64,000 nucleotides of DNA. It comes from an uncultured Prevotellaceae bacterium. Its GTDB lineage: Bacteria > Bacteroidota > Bacteroidia > Bacteroidales > Bacteroidaceae. The stretch lies in NCBI GenBank assembly GCA_902768785.1, contig CACXMM010000007.1, positions 1 to 64,000 of the forward strand, given 5' to 3'. Position 1 is the stretch's first letter, and every line of letters begins with the position of its first letter. The notes under the pieces are model-generated. The model was not told where the DNA came from and did not search any database. It saw only the letters and a program-made list of their open reading frames with translations. The position numbers were made by a program, and so were the translations under genes. Shown here in pieces: positions 54,143-62,979 of the stretch.

Positions 54143-54610
54143 TTAGCTCCAACGGATATGCAGGAGGTGGAGACGCCGCCGATAGTCATATTCATACACG
54201 TAGCCATGCTGCCATGCATAATAGGCGATGGTGATGGCTTGGAGATCATTGAACGACGGATGGATAACCCGTGCGTGCAGATCGAAATCATAGTAGGTAG
54301 TACGCATGAGGAGTCCATCTTTCCCTCCTAACCGATATAATCGGGTCAGTTGCCTATCAGGTGTGAAGGTGCATATTTTTCCACCATTCACCTGATAGGC
54401 ATCTACCTGACCGAAATCCACCAAACTGAAGACGATGCATGAGTCGGGATTATAACTCCTCCTGCCGTCATCACCGTTGATTGCCGCAGCGAGTTCCTGT
54501 AACAGACTGTCCTTGATGGGGTCTTCTCCATCATCCATCTGACAGGTTTTCACTGAAAAAAGTACAGGCATCAGCAACAGCAGGACACAAAATGGTAGAA
54601 TTCTTTTCAT
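54143..54610 (-). CDS. Small exported protein of unknown function
   Basis: A 155-residue exported protein I do not recognise. The signal peptide spans about residues 1-20 (MKRILPFCVLLLLMPVLF), followed by KTCQMDDGEDP. A beta-rich segment follows (FSLVDFGQVDAYQVNGGKI and KICTFTPDRQLTRLYRLGGK) and an aromatic end (HGYVYEYDYRRRLHLLHIRW). It overlaps the TonB-receptor-like gene by 4 nt (ATGA), which suggests coupled translation and a shared role. Confidence 0.75.
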   Translation of the reverse strand: MKRILPFCVLLLLMPVLFSVKTCQMDDGEDPIKDSLLQELAAAINGDDGRRSYNPDSCIVFSLVDFGQVDAYQVNGGKICTFTPDRQLTRLYRLGGKDGLLMRTTYYDFDLHARVIHPSFNDLQAITIAYYAWQHGYVYEYDYRRRLHLLHIRWS

Positions 54611-56706
54611 TTCCCAGCATCATCATGTTTTATCATCCCGTCATCATACTCGCGTAGGTTCATAGTCTTCTCCATGTGTTTCGCCTTCCGTCCCTTAGAG
54701 AGTCGCCACGTCAGGTTCAACGTGAGCATGTTCGCATAGTCACTACTCGTCCAAAGCTGCTTTTTCCACACCCATTGATTAAGCAAAACAGATTGATCAG
54801 GCGTGACACAACTGTTCAGGAAATGTTGCCAGAACACACTGACCGTCAGGTTCTTCGTGTGATAAGATGCAGAAATGTAGTATGCACCTCCTTGTCTTCC
54901 TTGATGTTCCCCCTCCAGAAATCGCCAGCCGTTGTCGGCATGACCCTTCAAAGTGAGGTTCTTTAAGTAAGCCACTACATCGAATCCACCCATCCAACTG
55001 GTGTAGTGATGTTGATAGTCGTCACCGTAGTTAAAACTGCGGAACAGACTACCGTTGAGCATCAGCGATAATTTGTCAGGCACAAGATCCCAAGTGGTAT
55101 TTTCATCAATTAGTAGCATGTGACATCCTTTCTGGTTCGCATAGGTTGTGATGAAACATTCGCGGTCACCATTATACCCTCTTACGATTTTCATCATATC
55201 TACGTGTGTGTTCCTTCGATAAAGGGCAGAGAGCTCAGCATGGAATGCCTGATGCTGGAACGACAGCTGTGCCTGCTGTTCTAACCGTCTTGTAGGCTTC
55301 AGACTCGGGTTACCTGCTGTGAACTCCATCTCATTGGTGCGTACCATGGCCTCACTAATCTTACTGGGTCGCGGTTTTTTATGAGTCAGTGTGAGGTTAT
55401 ATCTGAACTTCCATTTCTCACCGAGGAGATAACTCAGGGTTAGTTTGGGGGAAACCATCCAGTAGGTATGCTGCAGGTATTCCTGGCGGTCGAGTCCTAA
55501 CCCTGCCACATAACTTAGTCGTCCCCACCGTCCTTTCAGCTCAGAGAACAAGTATTCGTTGTTGCTTCTCACACGGTCGGTTGTCAGTACGTCACCGTCG
55601 TAGTTATTACATAGAAAAGACTGACGATACTGACATCCCATCAACCATGTGAAAGGACGAAGCACATTCTCGTAGATTACCTCTGAATTCAGTAGCCAGG
55701 TGTCACCGAGGATGGAATAGTGGTAGTCATCCCCTCCTATACCCTTATATAAATAGGTGTAGTCACCGTGAATGAAAGTGCCCACGACATTAGCAGTAAG
55801 TGATTGATGACGAGGGAAACGATAATAGCCGTAGAGATCAAGTACGGGTGATGCGGAACGATCATCCGAGGTAATCGTCACTTCATGGAGCAATTCGTTC
55901 TGTTGCACGACTCTTAAGATGTCATCATGAGGTGTACGCTTCAGCTCTCCCGATAGTTCCACTTGTGCCACATAACGGTTACTGTCGGCTATGTTGTATT
56001 TCAGTTGTAGATGGTGAGATACAACATTCATGCGACGTGACAAATCATTCTGCCCCATTTGCCAAACATCACCGTTGCTCATCTGATAGGTGGCCTTCTC
56101 CTCGAAGCGGAAACCGTATAGGTCATGTTGTGACAGTGCATAACCAGCAGTCCACTCACTTTTCCCCTGATTCCATTTGGCAAAAAGATTATAGCTGCCG
56201 TTCATCGCCGTGACGGTCTGGGTGAGGTCGGCACCTGTCAGCCATCCGCTTTCAGCCCTTCTCGTCACGATATTGATCACGAAGCCCACATCCTGACCAT
56301 AACGTACACCAGGATTGGAAATATATTCCACATGATCTACATTCTGCATATCAAGCGACAGCAAATCGTCTTTCTCCGCCAGGATACCATCCACCCTCAC
56401 TTGTACATCACCTAACAGTTCGGGAGCAGAAAGAGTATGTTGCACCTCATCTACCTTGATATGAGGCAAGGTCAGTTTACCTAGAAGGCTGAAGGTGTTG
56501 GGGGATGATTCTTTTTGACGGTTTGTAGGAAAGATCCACTTACCATCGGCTTTGTTCACCACACGGGCACCTTGCACCACCACCTCCTGTAACAGAATAG
56601 AGTCGTTGACCGTTTCCGTCTGAGTCTGTGCCATAACCGTTTCTGTAAGCCACAGAATCAGTCCTATGAGTATCCATTTTCTCTGTAATCTTTGCATTCT
56701 ATCCAT
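54607..56706 (-). CDS. TonB-dependent-receptor-like outer-membrane protein
   Basis: A 699-residue outer-membrane barrel related to TonB-dependent receptors. After the signal peptide (cleaved near VMAQ) comes a plug-like region with LQEVVVQGARVVNKADG, VQVRVDGILAEKDDLL and NVDHVEYISNPGVRYGQDVG, then VINIVTRRAESGWLTG. The rest is a barrel with a final LNLTWRLSK strand. An unusual feature is the basic tail of about 25 residues after the last clear strand. No SusD partner is adjacent. It has a strong promoter and is followed by the small exported protein. Confidence 0.85.
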   Translation of the reverse strand: MDRMQRLQRKWILIGLILWLTETVMAQTQTETVNDSILLQEVVVQGARVVNKADGKWIFPTNRQKESSPNTFSLLGKLTLPHIKVDEVQHTLSAPELLGDVQVRVDGILAEKDDLLSLDMQNVDHVEYISNPGVRYGQDVGFVINIVTRRAESGWLTGADLTQTVTAMNGSYNLFAKWNQGKSEWTAGYALSQHDLYGFRFEEKATYQMSNGDVWQMGQNDLSRRMNVVSHHLQLKYNIADSNRYVAQVELSGELKRTPHDDILRVVQQNELLHEVTITSDDRSASPVLDLYGYYRFPRHQSLTANVVGTFIHGDYTYLYKGIGGDDYHYSILGDTWLLNSEVIYENVLRPFTWLMGCQYRQSFLCNNYDGDVLTTDRVRSNNEYLFSELKGRWGRLSYVAGLGLDRQEYLQHTYWMVSPKLTLSYLLGEKWKFRYNLTLTHKKPRPSKISEAMVRTNEMEFTAGNPSLKPTRRLEQQAQLSFQHQAFHAELSALYRRNTHVDMMKIVRGYNGDRECFITTYANQKGCHMLLIDENTTWDLVPDKLSLMLNGSLFRSFNYGDDYQHHYTSWMGGFDVVAYLKNLTLKGHADNGWRFLEGEHQGRQGGAYYISASYHTKNLTVSVFWQHFLNSCVTPDQSVLLNQWVWKKQLWTSSDYANMLTLNLTWRLSKGRKAKHMEKTMNLREYDDGMIKHDDAGK

Positions 56707-56769
56707 ACCAATCGTTATTGATTAAACCGTTGTTTCTTGACAGAACATCCGGAGCACTGGATGCGGATG

Positions 56770-56801
56770 CAAAGTTACGTGAAAGGATCTCAGACAACAA
56801 A
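56770..56801 (-). promoter_or_regulatory. Promoter of the TonB-receptor-like gene
   Basis: A complete minus-strand match: -33 TTTG (56801-56798), 20 bp, -7 TAACTTTG (56777-56770). The predicted leader is about 60 nt. It is the best single promoter in the window. Confidence 0.75.
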
Positions 56802-56861
56802 AAAACTCCCTGACATTAGTCTGACATTTCACTGACAATTCAGAGAATGGATAGGATAGTA

Positions 56862-56888
56862 CCCTTTTCTTTTACCCAAAGAAAAGGG
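56862..56888 (-). terminator. Hairpin after the membrane regulator gene
   Basis: CCCTTTTCTTT and AAAGAAAAGGG form a perfect 11-bp stem with a 5-nt loop, about 24 nt past the stop of the regulator gene. No T-run follows, so it may be a weak or Rho-assisted terminator separating that gene from the next promoter. Confidence 0.55.
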
Positions 56889-56911
56889 GCATAGTTTGGG
56901 CTACGGGGTAG

Positions 56912-57622
56912 TTATGAGGGATTAACCGTGAGGTAATATGCCCTGCCACGGTCCGATTCGATGCGGATGCCCTCTTTCTCAATGATGGGCTTCACCCTCC
57001 TTATCAATGTATAAAGGGTTTCGCTGGGATCTTCCTTCTTCGGCCAGAGCACCTCACATATATCCTGCTTACTCAGTCGGTGATCCTTGGCCTCGAAGAA
57101 CATCGTCATCAGCTGCTGTTGCATAGGAGTGAGATGGATATGACTGCCTTCATGGTAGAAAGACTGATCAGAATAGGAATAAGTGAGTCCGCCCAGCACG
57201 ATGGAAGAACTGGATGTCATGAAGTCTTCTTCAATGGAAGAAGGACGGTAACAGAAAACCATCCAGAGGATGGCTGCCAGCATCAGGACATACGACAGTC
57301 GTTGATCCGACATCTGGTAAATGGTGGCCATCGAACAATCGGCCGAGCCCACCATTTCCAGTCGGGATTGTCCGTCTCGTCTCGTCACCTTCATGGCCAG
57401 ATAGGCGCGTTCACGCAGCTCCTCAATGGTGAGATACTGGCGATAGGTGCGTATAGTGTCGGCAGTGATACGGTCACTGCGTTTCTCCATCAATGTCTTC
57501 GACAAAGCCTGATGGAGATCTTGATCAATAGCATGTGCCGTTCTGTGATAACTGCCTATACCTGTGACAGCCGATGAGAGCACCAATGCCATGAAGACAA
57601 GGACGACGACGTAGGGTTTCAT
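56912..57622 (-). CDS. Membrane-anchored winged-helix transcriptional regulator
   Basis: A 236-residue protein with two membrane segments (about 5-23 and 108-125) flanking an extracytoplasmic stretch of about 85 residues. The C-terminal cytoplasmic domain (about 142-233) is an OmpR/PhoB-type winged helix: HIHLTPMQQQLMTMFFEAKD, SKQDICEVLWP, LYTLIRRVKPIIEKEGIRIE and RGRAYYL. This is ToxR-like in logic but with the DNA-binding domain at the C-terminus. It could sense an envelope signal and control nearby genes such as the TonB-receptor-like gene. It begins 9 bp after the DUF3127 stop, so the two share a transcript. Confidence 0.82.
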   Translation of the reverse strand: MKPYVVVLVFMALVLSSAVTGIGSYHRTAHAIDQDLHQALSKTLMEKRSDRITADTIRTYRQYLTIEELRERAYLAMKVTRRDGQSRLEMVGSADCSMATIYQMSDQRLSYVLMLAAILWMVFCYRPSSIEEDFMTSSSSIVLGGLTYSYSDQSFYHEGSHIHLTPMQQQLMTMFFEAKDHRLSKQDICEVLWPKKEDPSETLYTLIRRVKPIIEKEGIRIESDRGRAYYLTVNPS

Positions 57623-57631
57623 AACGTTGTG

Positions 57632-58099
57632 TTAAAAGGGCAGGTCGTCAGCAGCACTCTCCCCCTCCTGCGGCTGTGCAGGTGGGAACGCAGCGGCCTG
57701 CTGTGCAGGTTGCTGTACTTGCTGTGCAGGCTGTGCCTGTTGTGTAAATCCTGCTGGCGGTGGAGGGAATGCACCCGGAGCAGCCATCGGCTGGGCTCCC
57801 ATGGCTGCAGCCTGGGCTGCTGCGGGATCCACACGGTCAACGCGCCAGGCGGATAAGGTATTGTACCAACGTCCCTGATACTCACGGGCATCCACGTCAA
57901 AGCTCACTCGCAGCTCTTCACCTACCTGGATATTCATGGCCGCAATACGATCGGCACCGAACACGCGGAAACAACACTTCCTTGGGTACTGGTCGTGTGT
58001 CTCAATAACATACTCCTGACTCTTCCACGCGTTTCCTGTACGAGAAGAGACACCACCCTGCTCAGCGAGCACGGCAATCACTTTACCTTCTATTTCCAT
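57632..58099 (-). CDS. DUF3127 OB-fold protein with an SSB-like tail
   Basis: A 155-residue DUF3127 protein. Residues 1-90 form an OB-like fold (MEIEGKVIAVLAEQ, QEYVIETHDQYPRKCCFRVF, YQGRWYNTLSAWRVDR). A Pro/Gln/Ala-rich linker (about 92-145) leads to an acidic tip ending DDLPF. This layout mimics single-stranded DNA-binding protein SSB, whose DDIPF tip recruits repair and replication proteins. Homologues are Bacteroidetes-restricted and mostly of unknown function. It precedes the membrane regulator gene. Confidence 0.88.
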   Translation of the reverse strand: MEIEGKVIAVLAEQGGVSSRTGNAWKSQEYVIETHDQYPRKCCFRVFGADRIAAMNIQVGEELRVSFDVDAREYQGRWYNTLSAWRVDRVDPAAAQAAAMGAQPMAAPGAFPPPPAGFTQQAQPAQQVQQPAQQAAAFPPAQPQEGESAADDLPF

Positions 58100-58182
58100 A
58101 ATCTATTAATAATTTTGAACGATTCTCTTGATTGTCTGTGTGTATTCTCCACAAACTTTCTTGTCTTTTTCCTTACGGAGTG

Positions 58183-58214
58183 CGAAATTAATAAAATAGT
58201 TCTTAATCTGGAAA
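58183..58214 (-). promoter_or_regulatory. Possible promoter of the DUF3127-regulator operon
   Basis: The minus strand has TAATTTCG (58190-58183, one mismatch to TAnnTTTG) with TTTC (58214-58211) 20 bp upstream. It is weaker than the other promoters listed. Confidence 0.35.
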
Positions 58215-58265
58215 CATTTTAAGCGTTTTTTTATTCTTTTATTTTTTTATTCTTTTATTTTTTCG

Positions 58266-58273
58266 TATTTTTG
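58266..58273 (+). promoter_or_regulatory. -7 element of the dnaN operon
   Basis: TATTTTTG fits TAnnTTTG, 44 nt before the dnaN ATG. The upstream region is a T-rich tract containing a near-perfect duplication of TTTTTATTCTTTTATT. Confidence 0.55.
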
Positions 58274-58317
58274 TAGCCAGTTTATACAAATAGGTAATAA
58301 CTAAAAACATCATACCA

Positions 58318-59442
58318 ATGAGATTTACACTATCAAGTTCTGCTCTGAGCAGCCGACTGTCAACCCTTTCGAAGGTGATTAACAGCAAGAACGCGCTGCC
58401 CATTCTGGATTGTTTTCTTTTCGAAGTCGTGAACAACACACTGGCCATTACCGCTTCCGACAGTGAAAACGTGATGAAAACCAGCATACCCCTTGACGAC
58501 AGTGACGGTGAGGGGAAGTTTACTGTGAACAACCGTACGATCTTAGATGCTGTAAAGGAACTGCCCGAGCAGCCGCTCACCATCGATGTGGATATAAACA
58601 GCTTTGCCATTAAGGTCATCTACCAGAATGGTTTGTATAATTTTACTGGTCAGAACGCTGAGGAGTATCCTCTAGTACAGTCCATGCCTGAGGGTGTCAC
58701 CACTTTGTCTCTGCCTTCCTACGAATTGTCTGACAATATCTCCCGTTCTGTCTTTGCCACAGCAACAGAAGAGCTGCGTCCTGTGATGAACGGTATTTAC
58801 TTTGATCTCACCCCCGATGCCCTGGCCATCGTAGCTAGCGACGGTCATAAGCTGGTACGCAACAGGATCTTTAGTGTAAAGACTGAAATACCCACAGCAT
58901 TTATCCTGCCGAAGAAACCGGCCAACCTGTTGAAGAATGTGTTAGGAAAGGACGACAGTGACGTGTCGATTCGTTTTGACGAACGAAACGCCGAGATTGC
59001 CTTCGGTGATACCCTGCTTCAATGCCGTCTGATCGAAGGGCGTTATCCCAACTACAATAGCGTAATCCCCCAAAATAACCCCAACCAGCTGACCATCGAC
59101 AGGAAAGTGCTCATCGGCGCCCTTCGCCGCGTGCTCCCCTTTGCCAGTGAGAGCAGCCAGCTAATTCGTCTGCATTTGGAGAATGGCAAAATCGAGATTT
59201 CTTCCGAAGATATCGACTTCGCCACCAGTGCCAAAGAGGAGATTCCCTGCGATTACAACGGCAGCAACATGAACATTGGTTTTAAAGGTACGTCTCTCAG
59301 CGACATCCTGAACAACTTAGCTAGCGATGAAGTGGAGTTGCAGCTTGCCGATCCCAGTCGTCCCTGTCTGATCATCCCTTGCACACAACCCGAGAACGAA
59401 GATGTGCTCATGCTGATCATGCCTATGCTCCTGAACGATTAA
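58318..59442 (+). CDS. dnaN: DNA polymerase III beta sliding clamp
   Basis: A 374-residue sliding clamp, which encircles DNA and tethers polymerase and repair factors. The three-domain repeat is visible: an N-terminal block starting RFTLSSSALSSRLSTLSKVI and LPILDCFLFEV, a middle block with RPVMNGIYFDL and IVASDGHKLVR, and a C-terminal block ending in the family-like IPCTQPENEDVLMLIMPMLL. It begins a cluster with an exonuclease, DUF4835 and recN, and is not next to dnaA or recF here. Confidence 0.97.
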   Translation: MRFTLSSSALSSRLSTLSKVINSKNALPILDCFLFEVVNNTLAITASDSENVMKTSIPLDDSDGEGKFTVNNRTILDAVKELPEQPLTIDVDINSFAIKVIYQNGLYNFTGQNAEEYPLVQSMPEGVTTLSLPSYELSDNISRSVFATATEELRPVMNGIYFDLTPDALAIVASDGHKLVRNRIFSVKTEIPTAFILPKKPANLLKNVLGKDDSDVSIRFDERNAEIAFGDTLLQCRLIEGRYPNYNSVIPQNNPNQLTIDRKVLIGALRRVLPFASESSQLIRLHLENGKIEISSEDIDFATSAKEEIPCDYNGSNMNIGFKGTSLSDILNNLASDEVELQLADPSRPCLIIPCTQPENEDVLMLIMPMLLND

Positions 59443-59453
59443 CAGGTGGAAAC

Positions 59454-60311
59454 ATGAAACTCAATCTTACTAAGCCCCTTATTGTCTTCGATTTGGAGAC
59501 AACGGGGCTTGATCTTGTTAAGGACAGGATCATCCAGATTTCATATATTAAAGTGTATCCCGACGGTAAAGAAGAACGGGAGAACTTGTTTGTAAACCCC
59601 GAGAAAGAAATCCCCGCTGAAGTGGTACAACTGACGGGTATCACCAATGAGCAGGTAAAAGGACAGCCCACATTTAAACAACTGTCTGCCAAACTGGTAA
59701 AGCAGTTCCAAGGGTGCGACTTCGCCGGATTTAACTCTAACCACTTCGATGTTCCCATGCTGGCAGAGGAATTCCTGCGCGCTGGATATGACTTCGACTT
59801 CTCGAAGTCCCGATTAATCGATGCACAGACCATCTTCCACAAGATGGAACGCCGCAATCTCGCTGCTGCCTATAAGTTCTACTGCGGACGGAAAATGGAG
59901 GATGACTTCACCGCTCACAAGGCAGATGAGGATACCGAGGCCACCTACCGTGTCCTCCAAGGGGAACTTGATATGTATGCCCCTGGTAAACAAGAGGAGC
60001 CGGAACGACAGCTGAACAACGATATGGACGAACTTGCCGCTTTCTCGAAGACAAACGACAATGTTGACTTTGCCGGGCGCATCGTTTGGAGAGAGATGAC
60101 CGATGCACAAGGTCATGTGCTGACTGATGTCAATGGACAACCTCGGAAATATGAGGTATTCAACTTCGGTAAGTATAAGGGATGGGGGGTGGCCGACGTA
60201 CTTCACCGCGACCCAGGCTACTATAGCTGGATGCTGTCAAGCGAGTTCACCTACAACACCAAGCAGGTACTGACACGTATCCGTCTTCGTGAGTTCAATA
60301 ACCGGTCATGA
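59454..60311 (+). CDS. DnaQ-like 3'-5' exonuclease
   Basis: A 285-residue DEDD exonuclease of the DnaQ (polymerase III epsilon-like) family. ExoI motif VFDLETTGLD holds Asp13 and Glu15, ExoII is in FAGFNSNHFDVPML, and ExoIII is AHKADEDTEATYRVL. A C-terminal segment (FNFGKYKGWGVADVLHRDPG) is an extra DUF3820-like motif. ATG 59454 is chosen since an upstream frame would run through dnaN. It follows dnaN by 11 bp and overlaps the DUF4835 gene (ATGA). It may proofread or act in repair. Confidence 0.93.
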   Translation: MKLNLTKPLIVFDLETTGLDLVKDRIIQISYIKVYPDGKEERENLFVNPEKEIPAEVVQLTGITNEQVKGQPTFKQLSAKLVKQFQGCDFAGFNSNHFDVPMLAEEFLRAGYDFDFSKSRLIDAQTIFHKMERRNLAAAYKFYCGRKMEDDFTAHKADEDTEATYRVLQGELDMYAPGKQEEPERQLNNDMDELAAFSKTNDNVDFAGRIVWREMTDAQGHVLTDVNGQPRKYEVFNFGKYKGWGVADVLHRDPGYYSWMLSSEFTYNTKQVLTRIRLREFNNRS

Positions 60312-61300
60312 CACATAAGCAGATGACAAGGACAAGAATCACCTGGCAGAAGATCTCCAATTTCATTTTCAGGCCTGTCGCCTCCGATGGTCTGAAAAGC
60401 TTTCTCTGTGGAGGTGTTCTTCTCCTCTCGATGATCTGCCAGACCGTTCATGCACAGGAACTCTTAGCTAAGGTAGTGATTAACCACAAACAGATTCAAG
60501 GCACCGACGCCAGTGTGTTCGACAACCTGCAACAGACACTGGAGCAGTTCATCAACGAGCGGCAATGGACAGCTTTGCATTTCCAGAAGAATGAGCGTAT
60601 TCCATGCAACTTCAACATTACGGTGACCAAGTACGACCAGAGTGAAAACCTGTTTAGCTGCACAGCCTTGATCCTAGCCAACAGACCCGTTTTTAACGCC
60701 TCTTATACCACCACCTTATATAATAATAGAGACGCAGACTTCAACTTCCAGTTTACTCAGTTCGACCAACTGAACTTCAACGAGGAGATGATTGACAACC
60801 AGCTCACAGCCCTCATCGCCTACTATGCGTACCTGATCATCGGCATGAACCTCGACTCTTTTGCCCCAATGGGTGGAGAAGATATCCTGCAACGCTGTCT
60901 GAACCTGGCTAACAATGCCCAGAACCTGAATTTCCCAGGCTGGAAAGCCTTTGACAACAGTAGGAACCGTTTTGCCATCATCAACGACTATATGGAGGGT
61001 GCCATGAAACCTTTCCGCCAGCTGCAATACGACTATTACCGTACAGGACTTGATGAGATGGCGAACAACGTGGAACGTGGCAGGACGAATATCAGCACTG
61101 CCCTCGAGAACGACCTGAAGAAATGTCACGAGGACCGTCCACTGAGCCTCCTTCCCCAAATATGGACAGACTATAAAAAAGATGAGCTGTCGAACATATA
61201 CAAAGGGAAAGGCACGCAGAAAGAAAAGGAAACGGTCTATGACATTTTGTTCTCCATCAATGCCTCACAGAACAATTACTGGGAGAAAATCAAGGAATAG
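60308..61300 (+). CDS. DUF4835 exported protein
   Basis: A 330-residue member of DUF4835, a Bacteroidetes-specific family. About 30 residues precede the hydrophobic export segment (SFLCGGVLLLSMICQTVHAQ), so the N-terminus is longer than usual; the first ATG overlaps the exonuclease stop, and a later start at residue 6 is possible. Conserved family text includes FINERQWTALHFQKNERIPCNF and LDSFAPMGGEDILQRCLNLANNAQ. The function is unknown. The gene lies in the dnaN-exonuclease-recN cluster. Confidence 0.9.
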   Translation: MTHKQMTRTRITWQKISNFIFRPVASDGLKSFLCGGVLLLSMICQTVHAQELLAKVVINHKQIQGTDASVFDNLQQTLEQFINERQWTALHFQKNERIPCNFNITVTKYDQSENLFSCTALILANRPVFNASYTTTLYNNRDADFNFQFTQFDQLNFNEEMIDNQLTALIAYYAYLIIGMNLDSFAPMGGEDILQRCLNLANNAQNLNFPGWKAFDNSRNRFAIINDYMEGAMKPFRQLQYDYYRTGLDEMANNVERGRTNISTALENDLKKCHEDRPLSLLPQIWTDYKKDELSNIYKGKGTQKEKETVYDILFSINASQNNYWEKIKE

Positions 61301-61317
61301 CTTTTCGCAGAAAAACC

Positions 61318-62979
61318 ATGATCAAGCAACTTTATATCAAGAACTTCACCCTGATAGATACACTGGATATGACTTTCCTGCCTGGATTCTCTGTCATTAC
61401 AGGAGAAACGGGCGCGGGAAAGAGCATCATTCTGGGAGCTATCTCCTTGTTGTTGGGACAACGAGCCGACACCAAAGCCATCAAGAGTGGTGCTGACCGT
61501 TGTGTCATCGAAGCCCATTTTGACCTCAGCCGCTATCAGATGGAGTCGTTCTTCAAGGATCATGACATCGAATACGATGCTACCGACTGTATCCTCCGAC
61601 GAGAGCTGACCGCCTCCGGAAAGAGCCGTGCCTTCATCAACGACACCCCCGTCCAGCTCACGCAGATGCGACAGCTTGGACAGCAGTTGGTGGATATCCA
61701 CTCTCAACACAAGAACCTGTTACTCCAAGAAGAGGATTTCCAGCTTCACGTAGTGGATATCATTGCAGATGACCACCAGCTGCTGGAGACCTATCAACAG
61801 CTCTATCGTGACTATCTCTCGGCCAAGAAAGCGGTAAGGGAGATGCAGGAGACCATGGATCGGGCAAACGAAAACGAGGATTTCATGCGCTTTCAGCTGA
61901 CGGAACTCAGTGAGATCCAATTACGTGAGGGTCTGCAAGAGGAACTGGAGCAGGAAAGTGAGACGCTCAGTCATGCTGAGGAAATCAAAGGTGCCCTATA
62001 CTCCACCGATGGCTTCCTTACCCACGATGACGGAGGAATCATCGAACGCTTGAAAGAGGCATCACGCACACTGACTGCCATTCAGGATGTGTATCCCGAT
62101 ATCAAGGAAGCTGCAGCACGATTGGACAGTTGCTACATCGAGTTGAAAGACATTGCCGGTGAGGTGAGCAGTCGTGCAGAGGACTTCGACTTCAACCCCC
62201 AACGGCTGGAGGAGATCAATACGATACTCGATACCATCTATTCCCTGGAGAAGAAGCATCATGTGAAGACCGTGGAAGAACTGATGGGTATCCGCGACCA
62301 AATTCGTCAACAACTCAACCAGATAGACAACAGCGAAGAGGAGATGAAACGTCTACAGGAAGAGGAAGAGCAGCTGCGAGGGAAGTGTGAACAGACAGCA
62401 GCAAAGCTCACCAAACTCCGTGAGAAAGCAGCAAGAACCATCGAGAAAGAGATGCTGAAACGTCTTGTCCCCTTAGGAATTCCTCATGTCCGTTTTGAGA
62501 TTCTTCGTGAGGACAAGCCATTGTCTGCCGATGGCTCCGACCATATCAGCTTCCTCTTCAGCGCCAACACCAACACCCCACTGCAGCCGGTGAGCGAGGT
62601 GGCATCCGGTGGTGAGGTGGCCCGTGTGATGTTGTCACTGAAAGCGATGATCAGCGGTGCTGTCAAGCTACCGACAATCATCTTTGATGAAATCGACACG
62701 GGTGTAAGCGGAAAGATCGCCGAGATGATGGCAAAGATCATGCAGGAGATGGGAGCATCCGACCGTCAGGTAATCAGCATCACTCACCTGCCACAGATTG
62801 CTGCCCGCGGTACCACCCACTATAAAGTATATAAGGAGGAAACTCCACAGGGCACTACCTCACGTATGCTCATGCTGAACAATGAGGAACGTGTCCATGA
62901 GATTGCCCAGATGCTGAGTGGCAGCGATATTACCGAAGCAGCCATCAGTAATGCGAAGGAGTTACTCAAACAGTCATGA
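61318..62979 (+). CDS. recN: DNA repair protein RecN
   Basis: A 553-residue SMC-like ATPase that acts in double-strand break repair. Walker A is GETGAGKSIILGAI near the start, the middle is a long coiled coil, and the C-terminal ATPase part has the signature VASGGEVARVMLSLKAMI, Walker B TIIFDEIDTGVSG and ITHLPQIAA. It lies 17 bp after DUF4835 and overlaps the next gene by 4 nt. Confidence 0.97.
   Translation: MIKQLYIKNFTLIDTLDMTFLPGFSVITGETGAGKSIILGAISLLLGQRADTKAIKSGADRCVIEAHFDLSRYQMESFFKDHDIEYDATDCILRRELTASGKSRAFINDTPVQLTQMRQLGQQLVDIHSQHKNLLLQEEDFQLHVVDIIADDHQLLETYQQLYRDYLSAKKAVREMQETMDRANENEDFMRFQLTELSEIQLREGLQEELEQESETLSHAEEIKGALYSTDGFLTHDDGGIIERLKEASRTLTAIQDVYPDIKEAAARLDSCYIELKDIAGEVSSRAEDFDFNPQRLEEINTILDTIYSLEKKHHVKTVEELMGIRDQIRQQLNQIDNSEEEMKRLQEEEEQLRGKCEQTAAKLTKLREKAARTIEKEMLKRLVPLGIPHVRFEILREDKPLSADGSDHISFLFSANTNTPLQPVSEVASGGEVARVMLSLKAMISGAVKLPTIIFDEIDTGVSGKIAEMMAKIMQEMGASDRQVISITHLPQIAARGTTHYKVYKEETPQGTTSRMLMLNNEERVHEIAQMLSGSDITEAAISNAKELLKQS

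Noticed and set aside
59379..59453. Upstream start for the DnaQ-like exonuclease
   Set aside because: The extra residues are read from the end of dnaN in another frame, and the exonuclease fold begins just after 59454.
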